DNA of 64,000 bases from Pseudomonadota bacterium (GTDB taxonomy: Bacteria; Pseudomonadota; Alphaproteobacteria; Geminicoccales; Geminicoccaceae). Position numbers and translations under genes: made by a program. Where the stretch lies: contig JAUQQO010000010.1 in assembly GCA_030549795.1 (NCBI GenBank), positions 186,001 to 250,000 of the forward strand, given 5' to 3'. Below, piece by piece: positions 27,897 through 36,378 of the stretch. The notes under the pieces were generated by a model. It was not told where the DNA came from, did not search any database, and saw nothing but the letters and a program-made list of their open reading frames with translations. Each line of letters starts with the position of its first letter. Positions within the stretch are counted from its first letter, which is position 1.

Positions 27897-28387
27897 GCGC
27901 GGAGGGTTCGGGCGAGAAAACCGGCGACGATGTGCGGCACGTCGCTGCCGAGCGGGTAGTCGACCTCGTGCCCGGCGCGCAACACTTCCCCGAGCACGGC
28001 AGTGAGCGCTCGCAAGTCCTCGCAGACGCGGATGGGAAAGTGCGCGGCGATCCGGTGCACGACCAGGCGCTGATCGTCCCCGGGAAAAGATCGGCTCGGG
28101 CGGCCTCGGCGCGGCACCACGATGATCGGCCGCCGCGCCCGCATCGCCTCGCCCAAGATGCCGATACCGCCGTGCGCGATGACCACCCGCGCCTGCGCCA
28201 TCCGCCGCCGAAGCTCATCCGGAGCGAGCCAGCGAGCCCAGGCGAGCCGCTCGGGAATGACCCGCGAGCCGCCGATCTGGGCGAAGCCCGAAAGCCCAAG
28301 GGCAAAAGCGGCCTCGTCGGCGGCGGCGATCAGCGCATCGAAACCGCAGGCGATGGTACCGACAGCAACGAAGAGATCGCGGTTCAT
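27884..28387 (-). CDS. PssE/Alg13-like glycosyltransferase subunit
   Basis: A 167-residue protein like the C-terminal half of a GT28-family glycosyltransferase. It starts with VAVGTIACGFDALI and holds the nucleotide-sugar site ARVVIAHGGIGILGEAMRARRPIIVVPR. This is the catalytic-donor half of split enzymes of the Alg13/PssE/CpsG type, which must pair with a membrane anchor. The preceding gene encodes the matching Alg14/PssD-like half and overlaps by 4 nt. The acceptor sugar is unknown. Confidence 0.8.
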   Translation of the reverse strand: MNRDLFVAVGTIACGFDALIAAADEAAFALGLSGFAQIGGSRVIPERLAWARWLAPDELRRRMAQARVVIAHGGIGILGEAMRARRPIIVVPRRGRPSRSFPGDDQRLVVHRIAAHFPIRVCEDLRALTAVLGEVLRAGHEVDYPLGSDVPHIVAGFLARTLRAHGG

Positions 28388-28854
28388 AAGAGGAGCCCGC
28401 GCGCGAGCACGGCTTCCGGAAAGCGCGCCTTTTGTTCTGGCCACTGCACGATCAAAAGGTCAGCGAACCTTCGACATAAGCGCGCAGAAAAAGATCCGTT
28501 GGGTGCGGCAGCGGTGTCGATGAAGATCACTCTGGCACCTAAGAGCTTGCCCAAGATCACCGTCGGCACCGCCACATCGGCACCGGTCGAGATCACGAGT
28601 TCGGGCCGCTCGCGCAAGAGCACGACGAGCGCCTGCACAGCGTTGACAAGGGTGCGGAGGAACGAGCGCCGAGGATGGCACAAATTGTAGATGCGGCGCG
28701 CCGGCAAGTTGGTCGGCCGCCCCCCGCCGTAAGTGACGTGATAGCAATCGAGGAACATAATTCCTTCGAGCGCTCGCTCGAGTTCGGCGAGATGGCCGCC
28801 GCGGGAATAGGCAAGACAAGTGCGCCGCGGCTCGACGTGCAGGATCGCGCTCAC
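28384..28854 (-). CDS. PssD/Alg14-like glycosyltransferase anchor subunit
   Basis: A 156-residue partner of the gene downstream. The SRGGHLAELERAL start, the HPRRSFLRTLVNAVQALVVLLRERPELVISTGA stretch and the VPTVILGKLLGARVIFIDTAA strand resemble the Alg14 family. Alg14 members place the Alg13-like half at the membrane, where the two transfer a sugar to a lipid-linked acceptor. Overlaps the adjacent genes on both sides by 4 nt, consistent with a three-gene operon. Confidence 0.8.
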   Translation of the reverse strand: MSAILHVEPRRTCLAYSRGGHLAELERALEGIMFLDCYHVTYGGGRPTNLPARRIYNLCHPRRSFLRTLVNAVQALVVLLRERPELVISTGADVAVPTVILGKLLGARVIFIDTAAAPNGSFSARLCRRFADLLIVQWPEQKARFPEAVLARGLLL

Positions 28855-29519
28855 AGCAGGCTCACCTTAAGGCGCGCGGCATAGCGCTGGGCGATGCGAC
28901 CGTCGCGATCGAGGATCACGAGCAGCGGTTCATCGCGACGGAACCGGTCGAGACTCGCGACATCGTCGTAGACATAGAGATCGAGCGGGATGAGCCGAAC
29001 AAGCGCGTGCGCGCGCAACCGCAGCGCCCAAAGATTGGCCGCGAGCCAACCGCGCGGACCCGGCCGACGCACGAGCCGCAAGTCGATATCGGAGCGCGGC
29101 CCGCGCGCAGCGCGGCCAAAAGCTTGCGAGCCGATGCACACGACTTCGACGAGCCAGGGCGAACGGCGCAACGAGGCGGCGATTTCTTTAAGAAAACGAT
29201 CCAAGGCGGCGGGCGAACGTCGCCAGAAGCGACAATAGCGCACGCACACCCAAAGCTGTCCGTTGAAGAGGAAGTTCGCGCTGTGCGCGAGCAAAAGCGC
29301 CGTGAGCCAACCCCAAAACGGCGCAAGGAGAAGGGCGAGCAGCGCTTCGAGGGCGAGCCGAAAGGCGAGCTCACCGCGGTCCATCCCGCGCATCCCTTGA
29401 AAGCACCAGTTGATGGCCAAGATGGCCGGACAGCTCTGCAAAAGCGCCGCCAGCCACGGATTGCGCGGCGCGATCGGGAAGGCCTTGGCCTTGGGGGCGG
29501 TGGAGGCGCTCCTGGACAT
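28851..29519 (-). CDS. Membrane-anchored nucleotidyltransferase-like protein
   Basis: A 222-residue protein with two parts. Residues ~25-95 are hydrophobic (two likely membrane segments). Residues 125-222 look like a polymerase-beta-type nucleotidyltransferase: the GS motif at 130-131 (CIGSQAFGRAARGPRSDIDLRLV region, with D144 and D146 as metal ligands) and a third acidic residue at D180 in IPLDLYVYDD. Substrate unknown. First gene of an operon with the Alg14/Alg13-like pair. The fusion of a membrane anchor to this catalytic fold is not familiar to me. Confidence 0.65.
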   Translation of the reverse strand: MSRSASTAPKAKAFPIAPRNPWLAALLQSCPAILAINWCFQGMRGMDRGELAFRLALEALLALLLAPFWGWLTALLLAHSANFLFNGQLWVCVRYCRFWRRSPAALDRFLKEIAASLRRSPWLVEVVCIGSQAFGRAARGPRSDIDLRLVRRPGPRGWLAANLWALRLRAHALVRLIPLDLYVYDDVASLDRFRRDEPLLVILDRDGRIAQRYAARLKVSLL

Positions 29520-29539
29520 GGCCCTTTTTCAACCATAAA

Positions 29540-30811
29540 GTGACGCGCGTTGCAATCAGGGGTAGAGATCAGCTGCGCGTGGCCTTCGTCTTCCTCTTCG
29601 CCTTCGCCTTTCTCTCCTCCGAGGTCACCCAGCTCTTCGGCCTCGAGCAGCTGCGCATGCTCGGCTTCGGCCTGGCGCTTGCAGCCTTGCTGTTCTGCGT
29701 GCTCTTGCGCACGCCGCAGCTTGCCGCCCGCGCGCCCACGGTGCCGCTCGTCCTCGCCCTCCTTCTCGCCGCCATCCTCGCCTTCGATCCGATGTTGGGC
29801 GAGGTCGATCCGCTGGACTACCGGATCGCGCTTTTGCTGCCGATCTTCGTTCTCGCGCCCAATATCGCTCGCCTTGCGACATCTGTTCGGCTGCGCGAGC
29901 GCGCCTGGTGGTGGTTGGCGACCTATCTCGTGGCGAGCGCCGCGGTTGCTTTCGTGGCCTTGCCCGAGGGCTTCGTGCGCGGGCGCGAGGATCTCATTCG
30001 CCTCGACTTCTCGGGTTCGCTCGTCGCCCACGCGGGCCTGTGCACCATCTTCGCCGTCTGGACCGTTGCGCGCCTTGCGTGTGCGCCGAGCACGTTTATG
30101 CGTGCCGTCCACTTCGCGCTCGTTCTTCTCGCCTCAGCGATGGTGTTCGCAACGGGGACGCGCACTGCGCTTGCGACCCTTGCGCTCATCGGGCTGTTCG
30201 CGATTGGGAGTTCGCAGCAACGCGCGCGTGAGCTCTCCCGCCTTTTGATCGTAGCCGGTGGTTTTCTCGCGCTTTTCAGTGCTTATTCTCTGTTCGTGAG
30301 CGACGATTTCGCCGAGCGGCTCGTCTCGGGCAGCGGTGAAGACTGGTCTTCTGGTCGCTTTGCAAGCCAACTCTTTTGGCTTGCGCGCGCTTTGGAACAG
30401 CCCTTCGGGCTCGGCTTCGGAGCGGTGCGGGAGTGGTTGCGCGACGGTCGCCCGGCCTTGGACGGCTCGCATCATCTTGAATGGCCGCACAACGAATTCC
30501 TGCGCTTTTTCGTCGAAGCCGGCGTGCTCGGGCTCGCATTTATCATGCTCTTGATCGGCTGGCTGGTGCGGCGCGCTCTTTTGGCGGCGCGCGTCGAGTC
30601 CGACCTCGAACGTCGTGCTCTGCTCTTGGCGATCACCGCTGATATGGTGGCTCAGTGTCTCTTTCAAAATTATTTCAATAATATTTACTATGCGACGGCA
30701 CTCGTCACCCTTCTCGTGGTCTTGATCGAACAAACGGAAGCCAGACACGCGCTCGAGCGCGCCACAGCCGGCGAGCCGGCCCCTCTTTCGAAGCTTCCGG
30801 CTGCGCCGTAA
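29540..30811 (+). CDS. O-antigen ligase / polymerase (WaaL/Wzy-like)
   Basis: A 423-residue polytopic membrane protein with about ten hydrophobic helices. Between two of them lies a long periplasmic loop with FASQLFWLARALEQPFGLGFGAVREWL and HHLEWPHNEFLRFFVEAGVLGL, the Wzy_C/O-antigen ligase pattern (HNxFLxxxxExG). It either polymerises or ligates a surface polysaccharide. GTG 29540 is 20 nt from the divergent nucleotidyltransferase start; a GTG at 29579 is an alternative. Its location beside the Alg13/14-like pair points to a surface glycan locus. Confidence 0.82.
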   Translation: MTRVAIRGRDQLRVAFVFLFAFAFLSSEVTQLFGLEQLRMLGFGLALAALLFCVLLRTPQLAARAPTVPLVLALLLAAILAFDPMLGEVDPLDYRIALLLPIFVLAPNIARLATSVRLRERAWWWLATYLVASAAVAFVALPEGFVRGREDLIRLDFSGSLVAHAGLCTIFAVWTVARLACAPSTFMRAVHFALVLLASAMVFATGTRTALATLALIGLFAIGSSQQRARELSRLLIVAGGFLALFSAYSLFVSDDFAERLVSGSGEDWSSGRFASQLFWLARALEQPFGLGFGAVREWLRDGRPALDGSHHLEWPHNEFLRFFVEAGVLGLAFIMLLIGWLVRRALLAARVESDLERRALLLAITADMVAQCLFQNYFNNIYYATALVTLLVVLIEQTEARHALERATAGEPAPLSKLPAAP

Positions 30812-30852
30812 AGAGCGGGGTCGGCAGCGATGAGGCTTTAAGGGAGGCGAAG

Positions 30853-32505
30853 GTGAGCACCGAGCCGGAGGTCAGCATTTTCGACGTGGCGCTCGAGCGT
30901 ACGCGGGCCAACTATCGGCCGCTGACCCCGATCGACTTTTTGAGCTGGGCCGGTAGCGTGTTCCGCGACCGCGTGGGTGTCGTGTACCGCGAGCGACGCT
31001 ACAGCTGGGGTGAGGTGTTCGCGCGCTGCCGCCGCTTCGCTTCCGCTCTGCGCCGGCGCGGCATCGGTCGGGGCGACACGGTTGCGGTCCTGTGTCCGAA
31101 CATCCCGCCCATGCTCGAGGCTCACTATGGCATCCCGATGGCGGGGGCGGTGCTCAACGCCCTCAACACCCGGCTCGATCCCGCAACCATCGCCTTTATC
31201 CTCGAGCATGGCGAAGCCAAGCTGTTCCTCGTCGACAGCGAGCTCGCTCCGCTCGCCCGCGCGGCACTTGCGCGCATGAGCCGCCCGCCGCAGGTCGTCG
31301 ACATCATCGACCCCTATCATCCCGGCGAGCGGATCGGCAGCCTCGACTACGAGGCCTTCTTGGCCGAGGGCGATGCGGAGGCTGAGCCGGTGTTGCCGCG
31401 CGACGAGTGGGATGCGATCTCGCTCTGCTACACTTCGGGCACCACCGGAAATCCCAAAGGTGTCGTTTATCATCACCGCGGCGCGTTCTTGAACGCGCTG
31501 GGCAACGCTCTCGTCCTCGGTCTGTCGCCGTGCTCGGTGTACTTGTGGACCCTGCCGATGTTCCACTGCAACGGCTGGACCTACACCTGGGGCGTTACGG
31601 CGATCGGCGGCACGCACGTGTGCTTGCGGAAAGTCGATCCGGCGGAGATCTTTCGCTTGGTGGCCGAAGAGGCGGTGACGCATTTGTGCGCCGCCCCGGT
31701 CGTGCTCAACATGCTCATCCACAGCCCGGCCGAGGTCCGGCGAAGCTTCCCGCAGCGGGTGGTGGTGGGAACCGGCGGCGCCTCCCCGCCCTCGGCGGTG
31801 ATCGAGGCGATGGCCGCGATGGGCTTTCATATCGTCCATCTCTACGGCCTCACCGAAGTCTACGGACCGGCCACCGTGTGCGTCGAGCAGCCGGCGTGGG
31901 ACACGCTTTCTCCGCGGGAACGCGCGGCCAAGATCGCCCGCCAGGGCGTGCGCTATCCGACCATGGCGGAGCTGTGCGTCGCCGATCCCAAGACCCTCGA
32001 ACCTGTGCCCGCCGACGGCCAGACCATGGGCGAGATCCTGTTGCGCGGCAACACGGTGATGAAAGGCTATCTCAAAAATCCGAGTGCGACCGCCGAGGCC
32101 TTCGCAGGCGGCTGGTACCACACGGGCGATCTCGCGGTCGTCCACCCCGACGGCTATGTGGAGGTCAAGGACCGCTCGAAGGACATCATCATCAGTGGCG
32201 GTGAGAACATCAGCTCGCTCGAAGTCGAAGAGGTGCTCTATCGCCATCCAGCGGTGATGGAAGCGGCGGTGGTGGCCAAGCCCGACCCGTTCTGGGGCGA
32301 AACGCCGTGCGCCTTCGTCACGCTCAAGCCGGACGCACCGCCCGTCGATGAAGCGGAAATCATCCGCTGGTGCCGCGAGCACCTGGCGCATTACAAGGCG
32401 CCCAAAACCGTGATCTTCGGTCCCTTACCGAAGACCTCCACCGGCAAGATCCAGAAGTTCGAGCTGCGCGAGCGCGCCAAAGCGCTCGCGCAAGCCAGCG
32501 GATGA
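30853..32505 (+). CDS. AMP-binding acyl-CoA synthetase (paralog 2)
   Basis: A 550-residue enzyme nearly the same length and layout as the one at 17610-19256. YTSGTTGNPKGVVYHHRG, LYGLTEVYGPATV, GDLAVVHPDGYVEVKDRSKDIIISGGENISS and PKTSTGKIQKFELRERAK are all present. It activates an organic acid to its CoA ester; substrate unknown. The two copies share long stretches by eye, so they arose by duplication. GGAGGCGAAG lies before GTG 30853. Its neighbours are unrelated to lipid metabolism. Confidence 0.9.
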   Translation: MSTEPEVSIFDVALERTRANYRPLTPIDFLSWAGSVFRDRVGVVYRERRYSWGEVFARCRRFASALRRRGIGRGDTVAVLCPNIPPMLEAHYGIPMAGAVLNALNTRLDPATIAFILEHGEAKLFLVDSELAPLARAALARMSRPPQVVDIIDPYHPGERIGSLDYEAFLAEGDAEAEPVLPRDEWDAISLCYTSGTTGNPKGVVYHHRGAFLNALGNALVLGLSPCSVYLWTLPMFHCNGWTYTWGVTAIGGTHVCLRKVDPAEIFRLVAEEAVTHLCAAPVVLNMLIHSPAEVRRSFPQRVVVGTGGASPPSAVIEAMAAMGFHIVHLYGLTEVYGPATVCVEQPAWDTLSPRERAAKIARQGVRYPTMAELCVADPKTLEPVPADGQTMGEILLRGNTVMKGYLKNPSATAEAFAGGWYHTGDLAVVHPDGYVEVKDRSKDIIISGGENISSLEVEEVLYRHPAVMEAAVVAKPDPFWGETPCAFVTLKPDAPPVDEAEIIRWCREHLAHYKAPKTVIFGPLPKTSTGKIQKFELRERAKALAQASG

Positions 32506-35364
32506 TCAAAAGCCGGCGAGGTCGGTGGGCGGCACGCGCGGGTCGCGACCGAGGATCGCGCGAAGCGTCGCCCCCATCACTTCGACGCTGTTGTCGAAGG
32601 CGCCGTGGGTGGCGGCGATCTCGCCCTTGCCGGTGTTGAGCCGCGGCTCCCTGATGACCTCGGGCGGTGGCCCATCGGCCCACAGCTCGAGCCAGCGCAA
32701 CCGTCCGGGATCATCGAGCGCCACGGGCTCGCGCTCGGTTGTGAGCCCGATGTCGACGCGCGAGGGGTCCCACGCCACTTCAAGACCGAGGAGCGGTGCG
32801 CGGGGTTCACGCTCAAGCGCCCGGCTTACGAGATAGAGGAGCGACTTGCCGTAAGGTCCTACGCTGTCCTTCCGTTCGTTCTCGTCACTGAGCACCCAAA
32901 TCGCGGTGTGCCGCGGATCGAGGATCCGCCCGCGACGTCCGCGCGCTGCTTGGGCAAAGGTCTCTGCCGCGAAGCCCATGGTGCAGGCGGGAGCGAACAG
33001 GTGCAGGCTCGCGACCTTGAGCCCTTGCGCCGCGAGCGGCTTTAAGAAGCGGCCGAGGAGAATCGAGCCGGCGGAATGGCCGACGAGATGGAGTTCGAGG
33101 TCGGCGTGCTTCTGGCGCAGGCGCGAAAGAGCTTCTGCGGCAAGCCACAGCGCGCGGCCCTCTTTGCCTGCCAGCATGCCGTTTTCCTTCATCTCGACCC
33201 AAAGAGCGCGCGGGAGCCCGTTGCCGGCGAGCCATTCGATGGTGCGGTCGCGTATCTCGCCGAGCATGCCCGCGATCCGCTGCAACGGCATTCGACCGGC
33301 CCTGAGCTCCAGCCCTTCGCGCACCTCGCGGGCGATGTCTTCGACAAGAGACTTGAACGTCTCGCGCGCGCCCGATCGCCAGGCGACAAAGAGCGGCCAG
33401 ATCCGGTTGCGCAAGAACAAAGGCCCCAAGACGCGAGCCCGGCGCAGGGCGTCCGCTTCACTATTGAGCCCGCCATGGACGTAGATGGCGAACTTGGTGC
33501 TCTCGAGCTCGGCAAGTTCTTCGGCGGGCAAACGATTGAGCAGGAGATCGACTTCGTCCTTGGCGTCGGCAGCATCGGGATGGCGACGCTCCGCACGGCC
33601 GTCGTTGCCGATCACGAGCGTGTGTCGGCGCGCCCGCGCTTCGTCCCAGCGCGGGTCGTCGAGGGCTGGGCGGCGACGTTGCAGCGCGGCACGCGCGAGC
33701 AACGGCCGGTCGATGCCGATCGGCGCGAGCTCGAGCGCGCCCGCTGCCTCACCCGGGCGCCCGGCGAGGAGCACGGGCGCGCCCGTCACCGCCACCCAGG
33801 CGTCCATGCCGTTCGTGAGCCAGTCGTCGTAACTCAAAATGGCGAAGCCGCGATAGCCCCAGCGCTCGCCCCAGGAGTTCTGAACGATGAAGCCGCGGCG
33901 CTCGTAGCCGACGAGCGCGAAGGCGTGCCCACCTTCCGGCGGTTGGCCGCGCCAGGGGATCACCGGCAGTTCGGCCGCCGAACCGAGCCGCCAGCCGCGG
34001 TGCACCATAGCGGAAACGTAGACCGCACCGACCTCGTGGATCGCGGCTTGCAGATCGGTAATCGAGCTGCGGTCGATGCGGTAATAGGCGCCGAGCGGTC
34101 GCTCGGCTGCATCGATCATCCAATTCGGATCCGGGCGCCCGTCCTTCGGCCACAGCGGCTCGGCACAGACACCGTGCTTGTGCCAGGCCTTCATCGCGCC
34201 GCGGCAGGACGAGCCCTCATAGTCCTCGCCCGGCCATTCATCGTAGCGGCGGGCGAGCTCGTAGAGCATCTTGGGGCTCACGCGCACCGGCCGTTGCGAC
34301 TCCGGTCGACCCGCAGCGACCCACCGCGTCCAATAGAGATAGTTGATGCAGGCTGCGAGCCCGTAGCCGGTGCACGCGCCCTCGCGGCCCTGGTCGAGGA
34401 CCATCCCGTCCGCGCAATAAGCCGGCAGATATTGCTCGATGAGCGCAGGCGGCGGCCATTGCGGAGGCAAGGGGACGAGGGGCGCGCGATAGGGAAGATC
34501 GCGCAGATCGATGCGGTCGGGCGCGGCATCCAAGACCGGCAAGGGTGGCGCCGCTTCGCTTATCGCGGCAACACCGACCACAGGCGCCCGCGCCGCCGCC
34601 TCTGCCAAGCCGCGCGCAAAGAGTTCCGCTTCTTCTTCGCGTCGCCTCTGCAGGCCCGCGCTATCCGGCCAAAGGCGCTTCATGGCGCGGATGAGATCGG
34701 GAATGGGCGCGAAATTCTGCTCTTTCATGCAGGCCTTGATCGCCCGCATCTCCTTAAAGCGCTCGCGGGAATCGTCGAAGCCTCCCGCCCCGCGATTGAA
34801 GACGAGCGAAACGAGTGCACCGAAACAGTCATCGGGCAATGCATCGGTGTTGGGAAGGGCGCGTTCGGTACGCGCGATCCACTCGGGCAGCGTGTGGGTT
34901 TCAAAGACTTCTAGCGCCGTTTGCCATGGGATGGAGATGTCATCGAGCGTGCGCAAGAGTGCCTTGATGCGGCGTACCTTCTCGGCTCGCTCGGGTTCGA
35001 CCGCGCGCAAACCGAGCGCTGCCGAAAGCCGCAGGATGGTCACGGCGCTCAGATGCTGCCCCCAGGCGCGTTCGAGCTCGGCGCGCGTGTGATAGCCGAG
35101 ATCCCAGCCGAAGCCGATGGTGATGCCCGAAAAATAACCCGGCCAATGCGGCCGGCTCTTGAGCACTTTTTCGTAGTAATCCTTACCACCACTTTCGTGG
35201 CGCACGATCAAGGCACGCGCTTCGGGCGAAAGCGTACGCCGTCTGCTCTCGGCCGCATCCGCGACCACAAACGGTTCGGCTGCTTCGGCAAGTCCACTTC
35301 CACCAAAAGCCTGTGGCTTCGGCTCCCCGCGCTCGTCCTGCTCGCCTGGGCGCTCGCGTGCCAT
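32506..35364 (-). CDS. Large three-enzyme protein: lysozyme-like, papain-like and lipase-like domains
   Basis: A 952-residue protein without a signal peptide or membrane helices. Residues ~45-255 resemble a pesticin/T4-type muramidase: RHESGG (E57), then SGITIGFGWDLGYH with T82 and D88, and a C-terminal VFNRGAGGFDDS. E, T and D have spacing close to the catalytic E/T/D of pesticin. Residues ~285-530 resemble a C1 (papain) peptidase: Q325 and C331 in DQGREGAC, H480 in GGHAFALVGY, N496 in VQNSWGE. Residues ~625-925 resemble an alpha/beta hydrolase: HGG 630-632, GHSAG with S764, candidate D827 and H920 in THGAFDN. Each active site appears intact. Together they could attack cell wall, protein and lipid, as a toxin or effector might, but no delivery signal or immunity gene is recognised. 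GGGAGGA precedes ATG 35364. Confidence 0.7.
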   Translation of the reverse strand: MARERPGEQDERGEPKPQAFGGSGLAEAAEPFVVADAAESRRRTLSPEARALIVRHESGGKDYYEKVLKSRPHWPGYFSGITIGFGWDLGYHTRAELERAWGQHLSAVTILRLSAALGLRAVEPERAEKVRRIKALLRTLDDISIPWQTALEVFETHTLPEWIARTERALPNTDALPDDCFGALVSLVFNRGAGGFDDSRERFKEMRAIKACMKEQNFAPIPDLIRAMKRLWPDSAGLQRRREEEAELFARGLAEAAARAPVVGVAAISEAAPPLPVLDAAPDRIDLRDLPYRAPLVPLPPQWPPPALIEQYLPAYCADGMVLDQGREGACTGYGLAACINYLYWTRWVAAGRPESQRPVRVSPKMLYELARRYDEWPGEDYEGSSCRGAMKAWHKHGVCAEPLWPKDGRPDPNWMIDAAERPLGAYYRIDRSSITDLQAAIHEVGAVYVSAMVHRGWRLGSAAELPVIPWRGQPPEGGHAFALVGYERRGFIVQNSWGERWGYRGFAILSYDDWLTNGMDAWVAVTGAPVLLAGRPGEAAGALELAPIGIDRPLLARAALQRRRPALDDPRWDEARARRHTLVIGNDGRAERRHPDAADAKDEVDLLLNRLPAEELAELESTKFAIYVHGGLNSEADALRRARVLGPLFLRNRIWPLFVAWRSGARETFKSLVEDIAREVREGLELRAGRMPLQRIAGMLGEIRDRTIEWLAGNGLPRALWVEMKENGMLAGKEGRALWLAAEALSRLRQKHADLELHLVGHSAGSILLGRFLKPLAAQGLKVASLHLFAPACTMGFAAETFAQAARGRRGRILDPRHTAIWVLSDENERKDSVGPYGKSLLYLVSRALEREPRAPLLGLEVAWDPSRVDIGLTTEREPVALDDPGRLRWLELWADGPPPEVIREPRLNTGKGEIAATHGAFDNSVEVMGATLRAILGRDPRVPPTDLAGF

Positions 35365-35394
35365 GGTGCTTTCCTCCCTGCCAACACTTTCGCT

Positions 35395-35410
35395 TTATGA
35401 TTGCTCATAA
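35395..35410. promoter_or_regulatory. Palindrome upstream of the three-enzyme gene
   Basis: A perfect inverted repeat TTATGA-ttgc-TCATAA lies 31 nt upstream of the 952-residue protein's start (minus strand), in an AT-rich stretch in otherwise GC-rich DNA. It could bind a dimeric regulator or overlap a promoter. The divergent BI-1 gene is ~250 nt away. No promoter boxes can be fixed with confidence. Confidence 0.3.
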
Positions 35411-35658
35411 GCAAAAAAGGATCAACGGAAATTTGAAATCGCGGCCAACCTGCGTCGCGCGCGCAGCGCGCACCGCACATCGAGGGACGCAAAGGGCGAG
35501 ATGACGAAGGTTTCATGCTCCAGCAAACGAAAAAATTGGTTTTCTAACAGTGCCTTATCCGGGAGGCGCGGAGTCGGCCCCTCTTGCCTCGAAGCGGCTT
35601 TGGACCATATGCAGGTGGCGTCGGATTAGATCCGGCTCCTCGCGGAGGGACGAAGACC

Positions 35659-36378
35659 ATGGCATTCGGAATGGATCCGAGGCTCGCGCGTGCGCACGCC
35701 ATCCCCGTCGAGCGCATCGACGAGGGCCTGCGCAGCTATATGCTGTCGATCTACAACTATATGGGTCTCGGGCTCGCGCTCACGGGCTTAACAGCCTTCG
35801 TCGTGGCGACGTCTCCCACACTCATGGCGGTCATCTTCGGCACGCCGTTGAAGTGGGTGGTGATGCTCGCGCCACTCGGCTTCGTGTTCTTCTTGAGCGC
35901 GCGCGTGCACCGGATGAGCGTCGCTGCTGCGCAGATCGCGTTCTGGGCCTTCGCGATTGCGATGGGCCTGTCGCTCGCCAGCATCTTCCTGGTGTTTACC
36001 GGGACCAGCATTGCGCGGGTCTTCTTCATCACTGCCGCGACTTTCGGTGCCGTCAGCCTCTACGGCTACACGACCAAGCGCGACCTCTCTCAGTTCGGGT
36101 CGTTCTTGGTCATGGGCTTAATTGGCATCGTCATCGCGAGCCTGGTCAATCTCTTCCTCGGTAGCTCGGCGCTGCAGTTCGCGATCAGCGTGATTGGTGT
36201 GCTCGTCTTCACCGGCCTCACCGCTTGGGACACCCAGCGGCTCAAGGAGGAGTATGTCGAGAGCCTGGGCCAGGAGCTGATCGCTAAGAACGCGATCATG
36301 GGCGCTTTGAGCCTCTACCTCAACTTCATCAATCTGTTCGTGATGCTTCTCCAGCTCTTCGGCCAAAACCGCGAGTGA
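35659..36378 (+). CDS. Bax inhibitor-1 (YccA/BI-1) family membrane protein
   Basis: A 239-residue protein with seven or more hydrophobic helices and the family features: RSYMLSIYNYMGLGLALTG near the start, GYTTKRDLSQFGSFLVMGLIG, and the C-terminal TAWDTQRLKEEY. BI-1 proteins are pH-sensitive leak channels or protease regulators; bacterial roles are incompletely known. GGAGGGA lies before ATG 35659. A GTG start 4 nt before its stop couples it to the next gene, and a terminator hairpin follows. Confidence 0.88.
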   Translation: MAFGMDPRLARAHAIPVERIDEGLRSYMLSIYNYMGLGLALTGLTAFVVATSPTLMAVIFGTPLKWVVMLAPLGFVFFLSARVHRMSVAAAQIAFWAFAIAMGLSLASIFLVFTGTSIARVFFITAATFGAVSLYGYTTKRDLSQFGSFLVMGLIGIVIASLVNLFLGSSALQFAISVIGVLVFTGLTAWDTQRLKEEYVESLGQELIAKNAIMGALSLYLNFINLFVMLLQLFGQNRE

